IMG/VR virus record: IMGVR_UViG_3300024999_000080 | Coordinates: 1-64,000 of that record | DNA length: 64,000 nucleotides | Strand: one strand, 5' to 3' | From: a virus | Part shown: in pieces, positions 24,875 to 33,158 of the stretch | Layout: every line of letters starts with the position of its first letter | How positions within the stretch are numbered: position 1 is the first letter of the stretch | Notes under the pieces: model-generated | Database searches by the model: none | What the model was told of the DNA's origin: nothing | What the model saw: the letters and a program-made list of their open reading frames with translations, nothing else | Program-made: the position numbers and the translations under genes

Positions 24875-25498
24875 ATGTTTATTAATAAAATTGGATATCT
24901 TCATTTAGAAAAAGGATTGAATTGTCAAGATTTTGGTTTTGAGAGTGACAAGCATAAATGTATAATGGACGGTTGTTCAGAAGGAAAACATAGCGAAGTT
25001 GGTGCTAAATTATTTGCACATATGTTTTCAAAAGGATTAGATCCAATTGAATGTTTTGAAAAGTTGTCTGGTATATTTCCTGATTACGAGGATATAAGAG
25101 ACCATATGTTATTTACTGTATTATTCGTTTCCCAAACTGATGAAGAATACATAGTTGATATTTGTGGTGATGGATACATAATTAAGCAAAAACTTGATGA
25201 TTCGATTGAGTATGAAAAAATAGGAGAAGGTAATGCTCCAGAATATTATGCTTATAATTTTGTTTCTTCAGATCGTTTGAATAAGTATAAAGATGGTGTT
25301 GAATTCAAACATCACCTACTATCTAAAAGCGAATATAAGGCCGTAGGAGTGGCATCTGATGGCTTAGATTACATTCTTAATAGTCCTTTTAAGGATGAGT
25401 TTGAAAAGCATTTAATAGGAAGAAAAGAATTTGCAATCCGAAGACTAATCAATCGAGAACATAAATATTTTAAGGATGATATTTCAATTGTAATTTGA
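24875..25498 (+). CDS. PP2C-family serine/threonine phosphatase
   Basis: 207 residues, a short PP2C. Metal-binding acids in order: CQDF, MDGCSEG (motif DG), CGDGYI, ASDGLDY and terminal DDISIVI. Such proteins remove phosphate from Ser/Thr. Its stop (25496-25498) lies just before the kinase gene's ribosome site, so phosphatase and kinase are co-translated. Middle partner of the TerY-P-like triad. Confidence 0.82.
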   Translation: MFINKIGYLHLEKGLNCQDFGFESDKHKCIMDGCSEGKHSEVGAKLFAHMFSKGLDPIECFEKLSGIFPDYEDIRDHMLFTVLFVSQTDEEYIVDICGDGYIIKQKLDDSIEYEKIGEGNAPEYYAYNFVSSDRLNKYKDGVEFKHHLLSKSEYKAVGVASDGLDYILNSPFKDEFEKHLIGRKEFAIRRLINREHKYFKDDISIVI

Positions 25499-25512
25499 TT
25501 GAGGTGAAAGTG

Positions 25513-27216
25513 ATGAATATAAGTGCTAAAATTCTAAAACAAACTCCATTAGCTGAAGGTGGAGAAGGTATTATATATGATTTAGGGGATAATGTTCTTA
25601 AGGTCTATAAAGATTCGGTTGATAAGCAAGAAAAATTAAAAAAGGTTAAATTGTTGATATCTAAATCTTTACCTTCAAATATTATCAAACCTATTGATAT
25701 TGCTTATGATTCACAGAAAAAGTTTATTGGTTATATTATGCCGAAAGCAGAAGGTGAAGACGTTAAGAAATTAGGCAATAAGAAATATGTTAAAGTAAAT
25801 AATATTAAAATCCAAGACATTAGTAAATTAGCATTAAAAATAAAAGAAACTCTCACAATTTTACATAATCAAAACATTCTTATCAGCGACTTAAATGATG
25901 GCAATATATTATTCACCAAGGATTTTGAACCATATTTTATTGATGTTGATAGTTGGTCTATTGATAATATTAATTGTACAGTTTGTATGGAAACATTTAA
26001 AGATCCTAAATTAGTTTCCAGTAATTTCACTAAAGATACTGATTCATTTTCATTTGCTGTGTTATTATTTAAGATGCTGACAAGACTTCATCCCTTCGGA
26101 GGAACAATGAATCCAGATATGGATATTATTCAAAGGATGAGTAAGGGCATATCAGTAATCGAAAATTCAAAAGTTATTGTTCCAAAGAATATTAATAAGT
26201 GGGAATTTATGTCTCCAAAATTACTTACGGATATGAGAAGTATTTTTGAAAAAGGAAAAAGGTTTTTAATAGATCAAAATTTGTTGGATTTTGCTTCAAA
26301 TTTGAAGTATTGTGATAAACATGAAGATTATTATTATAGCAAGTACAAAACGTGTCCTATTTGTGATGTAAGTGCTGTAATAATTCAAGCTCCTATACAA
26401 GTTGTTGGGAATGGATCTATTCCTTATATTGTTCTAATTGCTTCAAATGGTGTGAAAATGATATTAAATCTTGATACATTTATTGATGATAATGATTTTG
26501 TAATTCATAGCAGATCAAAGAAAAAAGTAGAATTAGTTAATGGTAATAGATATTATTTTTCTAATGATGGAGATATTGCTTTCACAGTTTCAAATATGGA
26601 TATTGGCGTTAGTAATCAAAAAGGAACATTTATATTTGAGAAAATTAATAAGAGTAATGTTGTCGTGAAGAATGATATTATTTACTATATTAATTCAAGT
26701 TGTAATCTTGTGGAATTGACTGTAGGTGATATTGGCAACTCATTAAGGGTAATTACTAAAACTTCTTTTAATTCATTTTTTGAAGTGTATGATAAAGACA
26801 ATTATCTAGTTTGTAATATTTATGATGGTTTTAAAATTGTCAACATTAGTGGATATAATTATCAGATTAATGACAATGATAAAATTGTTAATTATGGTAT
26901 ACACTTCGACACTATAAAGAATTTATGGTTATTTATTACTGAGGATGATAAAGGTAACTTTAAGACATTGATTTTTGATAAGAATAAAGTAGTTTACAGT
27001 AGCGATAGTATAAAGTATCAAACTGATCTAGGGAATTTATGTTTTAGTGGTGGGGTAATATTTAGCCCTAGTGATAAGGTTATTAGAGGATTTGGTTACG
27101 AGAAGAATGTTTATAAGGATTTTCCTTGTGATGTGGTTAATGATGGATCTAAGTTAATTAGAGATGGTAGCAAGTTTATTGTGATTAATGATAAAGAAGT
27201 TTATAGGTTGGGTTAA
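25513..27216 (+). CDS. Protein kinase with zinc ribbon and C-terminal beta-rich domain
   Basis: 567 residues from ATG 25513 (GAGGTGA upstream). Gly loop AEGGEGIIYDL, VAIK-like Lys in VLKVYKD, catalytic loop SDLNDGNIL (about residue 125), metal-binding DVDSW in place of DFG, then DTDSFSFAVLLFKMLTRLHP. Residues 266-285 hold a zinc ribbon (C-x2-H, CPIC). The rest is repetitive, beta-rich and may form a propeller. This kinase-plus-zinc-ribbon form is the kinase of TerY-P triads. It probably phosphorylates a partner such as the vWA protein, with the PP2C reversing it. Confidence 0.85.
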   Translation: MNISAKILKQTPLAEGGEGIIYDLGDNVLKVYKDSVDKQEKLKKVKLLISKSLPSNIIKPIDIAYDSQKKFIGYIMPKAEGEDVKKLGNKKYVKVNNIKIQDISKLALKIKETLTILHNQNILISDLNDGNILFTKDFEPYFIDVDSWSIDNINCTVCMETFKDPKLVSSNFTKDTDSFSFAVLLFKMLTRLHPFGGTMNPDMDIIQRMSKGISVIENSKVIVPKNINKWEFMSPKLLTDMRSIFEKGKRFLIDQNLLDFASNLKYCDKHEDYYYSKYKTCPICDVSAVIIQAPIQVVGNGSIPYIVLIASNGVKMILNLDTFIDDNDFVIHSRSKKKVELVNGNRYYFSNDGDIAFTVSNMDIGVSNQKGTFIFEKINKSNVVVKNDIIYYINSSCNLVELTVGDIGNSLRVITKTSFNSFFEVYDKDNYLVCNIYDGFKIVNISGYNYQINDNDKIVNYGIHFDTIKNLWLFITEDDKGNFKTLIFDKNKVVYSSDSIKYQTDLGNLCFSGGVIFSPSDKVIRGFGYEKNVYKDFPCDVVNDGSKLIRDGSKFIVINDKEVYRLG

Positions 27217-27235
27217 AAAAGGAGAATAAATACAA

Positions 27236-27430
27236 ATGATCACTGACATTCCATGTCCTTACTGTAAAGGTACAGATATAAACATTGAAGAAGTAGTTTG
27301 GGTATCTTTTAATCAAGAAAATGAAGGATTAGTTGAAATTTTAAATTATTGTCAGACTTGTAAGAGTCAATATCCAGTATTGACAGAGTTTAAATATGAA
27401 GTTATTAAGAGTGAGTATAGGGAGGTTTAG
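27236..27430 (+). CDS. Zinc-ribbon protein
   Basis: 64 residues; CPYCKG near residue 6 and CQTCKS near residue 41. Behind AAAGGAG. Function unknown. Confidence 0.5.
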   Translation: MITDIPCPYCKGTDINIEEVVWVSFNQENEGLVEILNYCQTCKSQYPVLTEFKYEVIKSEYREV

Positions 27431-27436
27431 ATTTTT

Positions 27437-27598
27437 ATGGATAAGGCATTTGAAATCCATGCCCATTGGGAAGAAAATGGAGAATATTTTATTGATACTG
27501 ATTATAGGCAATTGAGTACAATAAAGAAAACCCAATATGATAAAGCAGTAAAAGATGGTTTTGTTATTATTAAAATAGATGATGGAGATGTAATATAA
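27437..27598 (+). CDS. Small hypothetical protein
   Basis: 53 residues starting 6 bases after the previous stop, with GGAGG in that gene's last codons. Acidic C-terminus (VIIKIDDGDVI). Not recognised. Confidence 0.45.
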   Translation: MDKAFEIHAHWEENGEYFIDTDYRQLSTIKKTQYDKAVKDGFVIIKIDDGDVI

Positions 27599-27600
27599 AA

Positions 27601-27798
27601 ATGAATATCGTTATTAATAATTGTATTGATTGTTCTTCACATAAGGTATTGCTAGATCCAGACCCTAATGATTGGTTTTGTGACGATGATGTTAAAGTTG
27701 TATGCTCTATAGATAATAGAGAAATTACATGTGCTTGTAGACCATATAATATTAGAAAAGAATGTGATATTCCTAAATGGTGTTGGAAATTAAAATAA
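27601..27798 (+). CDS. Small Cys-rich protein
   Basis: 65 residues with eight Cys (CIDC, C-x-C pairs, terminal C). Resembles the conserved pattern of small phage Cys proteins. Not recognised. Confidence 0.5.
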   Translation: MNIVINNCIDCSSHKVLLDPDPNDWFCDDDVKVVCSIDNREITCACRPYNIRKECDIPKWCWKLK

Positions 27799-27808
27799 AG
27801 GAGTATTT

Positions 27809-27901
27809 TTGGAAATTAGTAAAATTAAAATCGTTGCAGGAGTAGGCTTTCAGGGTTCGGCACATGGCATAAAACATGTCTTTCGAGGGATATTAAGGTG
27901 A
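27809..27901 (+). CDS. Putative 30-residue peptide (TTG start)
   Basis: Starts at TTG 27809 behind AAAGGAG. Sequence has a Gly/Ala core (KIVAGVGFQGSAHG) and a basic end. The region also contains two CTTTC..GAGGG-like repeats and a 5-bp hairpin (ACATG/CATGT), so an RNA element is an alternative reading. Confidence 0.3.
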   Translation: MEISKIKIVAGVGFQGSAHGIKHVFRGILR

Positions 27902-27926
27902 TTATATATTAAGGAGATGAAAATAA

Positions 27927-28196
27927 ATGAGTTGTTATGCTTTTACATGTCAATGTTTTTATTGTTCAAGAGTTCAATATGGTTGTAAAAGAGATACACC
28001 TAATAAATGTTCTGAATACAATTGTGGGAATGATGCAGTTTGTTTGCAAGTTTTACCGGAAGATTATTATATTAATCAATGTAAAAAGTTTGGTAAAGTT
28101 GAAAGTGATGTTGGATCTTGTATTGATTGTAGCGTAGAAAATAAGGATTTGTTTTATGCTTGTAGAGATGTTGGATATTTGAAAGGTAAAAGTTAA
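27927..28196 (+). CDS. Small Cys-rich protein
   Basis: 89 residues with about 14 Cys, spaced as several CxxC-like pairs. Behind AAGGAG. Likely binds metal. A second reading frame at 27937 in the same DNA has no such pattern and is disregarded. Confidence 0.55.
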   Translation: MSCYAFTCQCFYCSRVQYGCKRDTPNKCSEYNCGNDAVCLQVLPEDYYINQCKKFGKVESDVGSCIDCSVENKDLFYACRDVGYLKGKS

Positions 28197-28206
28197 GGAG
28201 GGTTAA

Positions 28207-28392
28207 ATGCATAAAATAAAAGGGTATTGGAGTAAATTTGTTTTAATTCAAATGATAGTGATAATACTTTTATCTATAATTGGATTACCTAAAAGTAATT
28301 TAAGTTTGTTCTTGTGGATGGGAATTATATTATTTGATTCAATAATTACTCATCCTATATGGTACGAAGAGGAGGAAAATAAATGTATTTAG
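28207..28392 (+). CDS. Small two-span membrane protein
   Basis: 61 residues with hydrophobic stretches LIQMIVIILLSIIG and LFLWMGIILFDSI, behind AAGGAGG. Its end overlaps the next start by 10 bases and carries that gene's GAGGAGG. Confidence 0.5.
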   Translation: MHKIKGYWSKFVLIQMIVIILLSIIGLPKSNLSLFLWMGIILFDSIITHPIWYEEEENKCI

Positions 28393-28598
28393 CAGATGTA
28401 ATTAAAAATTGCAAAGAAGGAGAAGTATATAAAGCTACTTTTGCAATTGATGAGCATTGGTATATTGCTAAAATAGCAGGGTTTATTTGGTATTGTGATG
28501 AGAATGGAAAAGCATTTGAAGATATGTCAGCAGTACCTTTGACTTATAGTAATTTAAGGGCAGAATATGAGTTAGTTCAGAAAGGAGCGTTTATATGA
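28383..28598 (+). CDS. Hypothetical protein
   Basis: 71 residues, mixed alpha/beta (YKATFAIDEHWYIAKIAGFI). Ends in an AAAGGAG that serves a possible downstream 16-residue frame. Not recognised. Confidence 0.5.
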   Translation: MYLADVIKNCKEGEVYKATFAIDEHWYIAKIAGFIWYCDENGKAFEDMSAVPLTYSNLRAEYELVQKGAFI

Positions 28599-28645
28599 AA
28601 GAAAAATTAACTGGTATATTTCACAATGAATTTAAAAAGCATTGA
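28595..28645 (+). CDS. Putative 16-residue peptide
   Basis: ATG 28595 overlaps the previous stop codon and has AAAGGAG 8 bases upstream. Product MKEKLTGIFHNEFKKH. Very short; could be a decayed gene start. Confidence 0.25.
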   Translation: MKEKLTGIFHNEFKKH

Positions 28646-28678
28646 GTAACTAAATTTATTAGAAATGGATATGTATTA

Positions 28679-29233
28679 ATGAAATACAAATATCCAAAGG
28701 TTAAAATTCCTTTTACTTCTCCAATGGTGCGATGGGAAAATCTAAATCATTGCGGTGGATGGAGTATGTGCGATGAGAATGGGGTAGAATTATCAACACA
28801 AATAAATCTTATTCAAGATGTTGTTAATGGATTTAAACCTATGGGATTTTGCTATTCCCTTCATAAAGAACAAAAAAATGAATTTATGAAGATTATTATT
28901 GAGTCTGGATTGCCTTATACTACAGATGAACTAGATTGGAAAAATCCAGATTTTCCAATAAGATATGGTTTCAATATTTGCCAGCATGGAAAAATAGGTG
29001 ATTTACTTGATATTGATGCTGTCATAGAATCATATAATTTATTAGATTTATCCCATGATAAATGGATTTATAATACGATAAGAGTTAATCTTTTGAAAAT
29101 CAAGGACAATAAATTGTCAAATTATCTTACAGATTGGGATTATGGAAATCCTAAAACAGTTATTGAAGCAGTAACAGTAGGACTTTTATTAGGATATCCA
29201 ATTGAATCTACATTTGCATTAACGACTTCTTAG
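28679..29233 (+). CDS. Hypothetical protein
   Basis: 184 residues, no recognised family. The C-terminal GNPKTVIEAVTVGLLLGYPIES and several Cys/His (NHCGGWSMCDE, NICQHGK) are notable. No strong ribosome site upstream of ATG 28679, so the start is uncertain. Confidence 0.5.
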   Translation: MKYKYPKVKIPFTSPMVRWENLNHCGGWSMCDENGVELSTQINLIQDVVNGFKPMGFCYSLHKEQKNEFMKIIIESGLPYTTDELDWKNPDFPIRYGFNICQHGKIGDLLDIDAVIESYNLLDLSHDKWIYNTIRVNLLKIKDNKLSNYLTDWDYGNPKTVIEAVTVGLLLGYPIESTFALTTS

Positions 29234-29295
29234 AGTTGGAAGAGAATTGGAGGGGTGGGGTTATAATTATAAAAATAAATTTTATAATTATGAAT

Positions 29296-29325
29296 AGGAC
29301 AAAATGAAATTGTCTATAATATAAT
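29296..29325 (+). promoter_or_regulatory. mazF promoter with short operator-like repeat
   Basis: -10 TATAAT (29320-29325, with an overlapping one at 29315) and a weak -35 AGGACA (29296-29301, 18-base spacing). GACAA (29298-29302) and TTGTC (29310-29314) form an inverted repeat in the spacer, fitting repressor binding. Confidence 0.5.
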
Positions 29326-29357
29326 CACAAGGAAATAAAAAGGAGTGTGATTATATT

Positions 29358-29774
29358 ATGCAAAATGTAAGTGTAAGTGTAAGTGTAAGTGTAAATAAAG
29401 TTTCACAAGAGATAAAAAGAGGAGATATTTGGTTAGCAGAATTAGAAGGAAGTAAAGGTTCAGAAATGAAAATGGTACGCCCCGTTGTAATCATTCAAAA
29501 TAATTTAGGGAATAAATATAGCCCATGTTGCACTATAATTCCATTGACTAGTAAGGTTGGGAAACGATGGATGCCCACTCACACAACCCTACATAAGACG
29601 GTTTGCTTATCAACTTTGAGTATTGCTCTCGCAGAACAGGTTGCAACGATTTCAAAGGAACGATTGACAAAATTTATTGGAGTGGTCGAAAAGTCAGAAA
29701 TAGTTGCTATTGAAGATGCTATTATGATTCAGTTGGGAATCAAACCAAGAAATAATATTGCGTATGCAAATTAA
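29358..29774 (+). CDS. mazF: MazF/PemK-family endoribonuclease toxin
   Basis: 138 residues. MazF fold with RGDIWLAEL, VRPVVIIQN (catalytic Arg), IPLTSK (catalytic Thr), a basic His-rich loop and ALAEQVATIS. MazF toxins cut mRNA. The N-terminal QNVSVSVSVSV is encoded by tandem AGTGTA units (29367-29395), absent from ordinary MazF. No MazE-like antitoxin is visible on either side, so control is unclear. Behind AAAGGAG. Confidence 0.85.
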   Translation: MQNVSVSVSVSVNKVSQEIKRGDIWLAELEGSKGSEMKMVRPVVIIQNNLGNKYSPCCTIIPLTSKVGKRWMPTHTTLHKTVCLSTLSIALAEQVATISKERLTKFIGVVEKSEIVAIEDAIMIQLGIKPRNNIAYAN

Positions 29775-29841
29775 TAAGAGGGAGAGATAAAATTTAATTG
29801 AGTGAATATAATATTTTAACTTGGCAAAGGAGAATTGCCGA

Positions 29842-31374
29842 GTGCTGTTAACAAAGACGCTAACAATGAAATGGAGTGCAAATAATAAGGTATGGTTTGA
29901 AAGTAAGGGATATACTTTTACTAAATGGAAAGATGAATTTGAGATTAAGGTGGAAGATTTATCTGATGGTTCTGGGGCATTAGTTGATGTCCAATGTGAC
30001 GGATGTGGAGAAATATTAACTAATATGAAATGGCAATCATATATAAGAAGTTCTAAGAAAGATGGTAAATATTATTGTAAAAAATGTTCTTGTAAATTAT
30101 TTGATGGTGAAAATCAGAGAAAAACTAAGTTAAAAAGTAGCAAATCCTTTTACGATTGGTGCTATGAAAATTTACCAAGAGCAATAGCAAATTATATATT
30201 ATCAAAATGGGATTATGCTTTAAATATCAATAAGAACGGCAATATAATAAGTCCTAAAGATGTTAGTTTTAGTTCTACAGGTTTTGACGGTAAAGGATAT
30301 TGGTTTAAATGCCTTAAATATCCTGAACATGGATCTGAACAGAAACGTATTAGTAATTTTGTTAGCGGAATGGGTTTAGGTAACGTTATTACTTGCATTC
30401 AATGTAACATTATTTCTATTACCCATCCACATTTAATAAAATATCTGGTAAATAAAGAAGATGCGAATAAATATTCTTTTGGTTCAAATGAAAAAATACC
30501 CATGAATTGTGTTAATTGTGGATATGAAAAAAAATTAAGTTTTAATAAATTAGTAAGTAGAGGTTTCCCTTGTCCAAGGTGTTCAGATGGTATAAGCTAT
30601 CCTGAAAAATTTCTATTTTCATTCTTAGAACAATTAAATTTATATTTTAACTTTCAATTAACAAAAACAACTTTCAAATGGTGTGGCAAATATAAATATG
30701 ACTTTTACATAGAAATAATTAATGGAATAGTTGAGGCAGGAGGTTTGCAACACTATGACGATACTAAAGGTAGAAATTGGGGAGCATCATTAGAAGAAAT
30801 ACAAGAAAATGATTTCGACAAGGAATGGATTGCTAGAATAAATAAAATTAAGAATTACATAATTTTAGATTGTAGATATTCTGATATGAAATGGATTAAG
30901 CAATCTATAATGAAGTCTAGGTTGCTTATATTAGGATTTAAAGAGGAAGATATCGATTGGCTAAAGTGTCATGAGGCGGGTTGTAATAGTTTGGTTAAAA
31001 TTTCCTGTGATCTATGGAATAATGGAATGAAAAATACATCACAGATAGCAGATATAATAAAGGTGCATAGGGCTACTATTGTAAACTACTTAAAACAAGG
31101 AGTTAAACTTGAATGGTGTGACTATGATCCTAAAATAGCGATGACTGGTAACTATAGTAGAAGTGTTATATGTATAACTACTAGGGAGATATTTAATTCA
31201 ATTGCTGAAGCAGGAAACGTTTATAAAACAGATTGTAGTAGTATATCAAAATGTAGTAAAAATAAAAAGAAATACTCAGGATTACATTCAGAAACGGGAG
31301 ATAAATTAAAATGGATGTATTTAGTAGATTATGAGAATATGGTTAAATATCAAAATAATAATAAACCTTCATAA
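29842..31374 (+). CDS. Free-standing homing endonuclease (EDxHD/Vsr-like with NUMOD)
   Basis: About 510 residues from GTG 29842 (AAAGGAG at 29826); TTG 29821 lies before that site. N-terminal zinc ribbon (CDGCGE, CKKCSC), a second ribbon pair (CVNCG, CPRC) just before the nuclease, then YPEKFL (Glu about 253), KYDFYIE (Asp about 287) and GGLQHYDD (His/Asp about 303), the order of the EDxHD/Vsr-like homing nucleases such as I-Bth0305I. The C-terminus (IADIIKVHRATIVNYL, VICITTREIFNSIAEAG) carries HTH/NUMOD1 modules. It sits beside mazF with no intron visible. Confidence 0.78.
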   Translation: MLLTKTLTMKWSANNKVWFESKGYTFTKWKDEFEIKVEDLSDGSGALVDVQCDGCGEILTNMKWQSYIRSSKKDGKYYCKKCSCKLFDGENQRKTKLKSSKSFYDWCYENLPRAIANYILSKWDYALNINKNGNIISPKDVSFSSTGFDGKGYWFKCLKYPEHGSEQKRISNFVSGMGLGNVITCIQCNIISITHPHLIKYLVNKEDANKYSFGSNEKIPMNCVNCGYEKKLSFNKLVSRGFPCPRCSDGISYPEKFLFSFLEQLNLYFNFQLTKTTFKWCGKYKYDFYIEIINGIVEAGGLQHYDDTKGRNWGASLEEIQENDFDKEWIARINKIKNYIILDCRYSDMKWIKQSIMKSRLLILGFKEEDIDWLKCHEAGCNSLVKISCDLWNNGMKNTSQIADIIKVHRATIVNYLKQGVKLEWCDYDPKIAMTGNYSRSVICITTREIFNSIAEAGNVYKTDCSSISKCSKNKKKYSGLHSETGDKLKWMYLVDYENMVKYQNNNKPS

Positions 31375-31422
31375 AATATATAAGTAAATATAACTAAGAT
31401 AAAGGAGAGATAATATAAATAG

Positions 31423-32043
31423 ATGGTTGAAACATTAATATTCAGTATTTTGTGCCTAAAAACAAAATTATATTTAAAGCTAGGCAAATTCCAAATACAT
31501 AAAGAATCATATCTAGTTAAACCAATACTAAAACAATGGAGTATTTATCCGGTAATACTTATGTCATTAATATATTGTATTTTTCAATATATGATTTTAA
31601 ACCATGATTATAGTTTTATACCATATCAAAAGATATTTAAAGATGCCTTGATCATGTCATACATAATATTAGGAGTCGATATTTTATTTAGGAATAAAAT
31701 ATATAAACCATTTATATTTGCTTGTTATAGTTTATTAAGTGGTTGTGGACTGAACGCTATTGTAATGCATTTTAACAATAAAAAGATGCCAATTTTCCCG
31801 ACATTTACTTATTCGACTGGCTATACACAGTATGATATGATTATAAATTCTTCTAAATATGGAGATTTTCATGTTCTTGGAGATCATACAACAAAATTGA
31901 TATTTTTAGCTGATGTATTCGATGTCTGTGGGTTTTCAATATGGTCAATCGGGGATATTTTGGTCAGGGTATTTGCTTTTATGATGGTATATTATTCAGT
32001 TAAAGAGGTTAATAAAATACATAAGAATAAAATTGTAAATTAA
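31423..32043 (+). CDS. DUF5317 integral membrane protein
   Basis: 206 residues, five or more hydrophobic segments. The motif NNKKMPIFPTFTYSTG followed by GDHTTKLIFLADVFDVC and WSIGDILVRVF is typical of DUF5317. The family is known near Agr-type loci in Bacillota, and here it precedes one. Function unknown. AAAGGAG is 15 bases upstream of ATG 31423, a long spacing. Confidence 0.65.
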   Translation: MVETLIFSILCLKTKLYLKLGKFQIHKESYLVKPILKQWSIYPVILMSLIYCIFQYMILNHDYSFIPYQKIFKDALIMSYIILGVDILFRNKIYKPFIFACYSLLSGCGLNAIVMHFNNKKMPIFPTFTYSTGYTQYDMIINSSKYGDFHVLGDHTTKLIFLADVFDVCGFSIWSIGDILVRVFAFMMVYYSVKEVNKIHKNKIVN

Positions 32044-32056
32044 TAAATAAATATAC

Positions 32057-32085
32057 TTGCATTACATTCTTGCATATGGTATACT
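32057..32085 (+). promoter_or_regulatory. Sigma-A promoter of the agr-like sensor/agrD operon
   Basis: TTGCAT (32057-32062), 17-base spacer, TATACT (32080-32085). Confidence 0.65.
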
Positions 32086-32125
32086 TGTTTTAGGTTAAGA
32101 AATGAATAAGAAAGAGGTAATACAT

Positions 32126-32941
32126 ATGCAAGGTGTAACAAATGCTTTATTGAATACTATTTTGGTAAGCATCCCAGAGGAATCATTTATTGTAATTATG
32201 ACATTGGTTTTTTTAAGAAGATTTGATATGTTGGACATCAGAATGTGGAAACACAGTTTGAAATGGATCATGGTTCCAACCTTGCCCGTAGCAATAATGA
32301 TAAACGTGTTTAGATATATAGTAATAATACCAAAACCATTAATGTCTTTAGCTTCATTTATATTAATGACAATTTTAATAATATTTATGATAATAAAAAA
32401 TAGTGTTGTTTTTGATAAAAAGTTATTATTTAAGACAATAATGTTTACAATATTAAGTTTTGTTGTGGTTGGATTAATAGAATTATTATATTATCCTATT
32501 TCACTCTCCTTGTTACATAAACAGATGTCTTATTTTAATAATAATATCCTATACAATCTTTTATTAGCAATTCCTACAAGAGTATTACAAATATGTATTG
32601 TGGCATTTATCATAATGAGGAAAAACAATGATATTGAGATAAATTTATTCAACACAATTGTGAGAAACAAGTTTTTTACAAAAAGTTTTATAATGATGAT
32701 AACTATTATGTTATTTGTAATAATTTATATGGGGAAGTTGCTAATGTTTGATAATATATTAGTGGAATTACAAGTCATTGATCAATTGTTCATAGTTTTA
32801 ATTGTTATAGTAACACCAATAATTTTAATTACTTGGTTCCTAATGTTTGTTAATTATTTATTAACAAAGGAAAAACAAATACAGCAGACTTACGAAAATC
32901 TTGTTATGCAAGATGACGTAATGCTTGATGTAGAAGATTAA
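32126..32941 (+). CDS. AgrC-like membrane sensor lacking a kinase domain
   Basis: 271 residues; ATG 32126 follows AAAGAGGT. Seven hydrophobic segments span nearly the whole chain, the layout of AgrC/ComD-type peptide-sensor N-termini. The chain ends in a short coiled tail (LTKEKQIQQTYENLVMQDDV) exactly where the phosphoacceptor helix would begin; no H-box, N-box or G-box is present. Being immediately followed by an AgrD-like gene supports a peptide-sensing role (inference). How it would signal without a kinase is unknown; a separate kinase or direct partner binding is possible. Confidence 0.6.
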   Translation: MQGVTNALLNTILVSIPEESFIVIMTLVFLRRFDMLDIRMWKHSLKWIMVPTLPVAIMINVFRYIVIIPKPLMSLASFILMTILIIFMIIKNSVVFDKKLLFKTIMFTILSFVVVGLIELLYYPISLSLLHKQMSYFNNNILYNLLLAIPTRVLQICIVAFIIMRKNNDIEINLFNTIVRNKFFTKSFIMMITIMLFVIIYMGKLLMFDNILVELQVIDQLFIVLIVIVTPIILITWFLMFVNYLLTKEKQIQQTYENLVMQDDVMLDVED

Positions 32942-32961
32942 AGTGAAAGGAGGTGAAATTA

Positions 32962-33078
32962 ATGAAAAAATACGCTATCGTCGCTGGAATGGTTGCCCTG
33001 GCCGCTACAATGTTTACTAATGTTTTTGCTTCTTGGTTGGGTGCACATCAACCAAAGTCCCCTAATTGCATGAAATAA
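32962..33078 (+). CDS. agrD: AgrD-like cyclic lactone autoinducer precursor
   Basis: 38 residues behind a near-perfect GAAAGGAGGTGA. N-terminal amphipathic leader (MKKYAIVAGMVALAATMF), then FASWLGAHQPKSPNCMK. Aligning on QP-x-x-P with Clostridium-type AgrD peptides (ring Cys seven positions before... Pro of QP), Ser24 takes the place of the ring Cys. The predicted ring is Ser-Trp-Leu-Gly-Ala, closed as a lactone, with or without a short tail. AgrB at 34.06 kb is the likely processing enzyme. A terminator follows directly. Confidence 0.7.
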   Translation: MKKYAIVAGMVALAATMFTNVFASWLGAHQPKSPNCMK

Positions 33079-33090
33079 TATTATCCTACA

Positions 33091-33120
33091 TATAGGGAGG
33101 GACTTCGGTTCTTCCCTATA
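33091..33120 (+). terminator. Terminator hairpin after agrD
   Basis: TATAGGGA (33091-33098) pairs with TCCCTATA (33113-33120); the inner stem GGAC/GTTC closes a TTCG tetraloop. The T-tract after it is poor, so readthrough to the next genes is possible. Confidence 0.65.
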
Positions 33121-33158
33121 ACCATAAAATAATTGTATAGTTAATATTTACATATTTG

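Noticed and set aside
27830-27900. tRNA-like element
   Set aside because: GGTTCG resembles a T-loop, but no acceptor or anticodon stem can be formed.
27937-28137. Plus-strand frame overlapping the Cys-rich gene
   Set aside because: The product is a low-complexity hydrophobic read of the same DNA; the frame at 27927 has the ribosome site.
29358-29400. CRISPR-like or minisatellite array
   Set aside because: Only a few 6-base units inside a coding region; no spacers.
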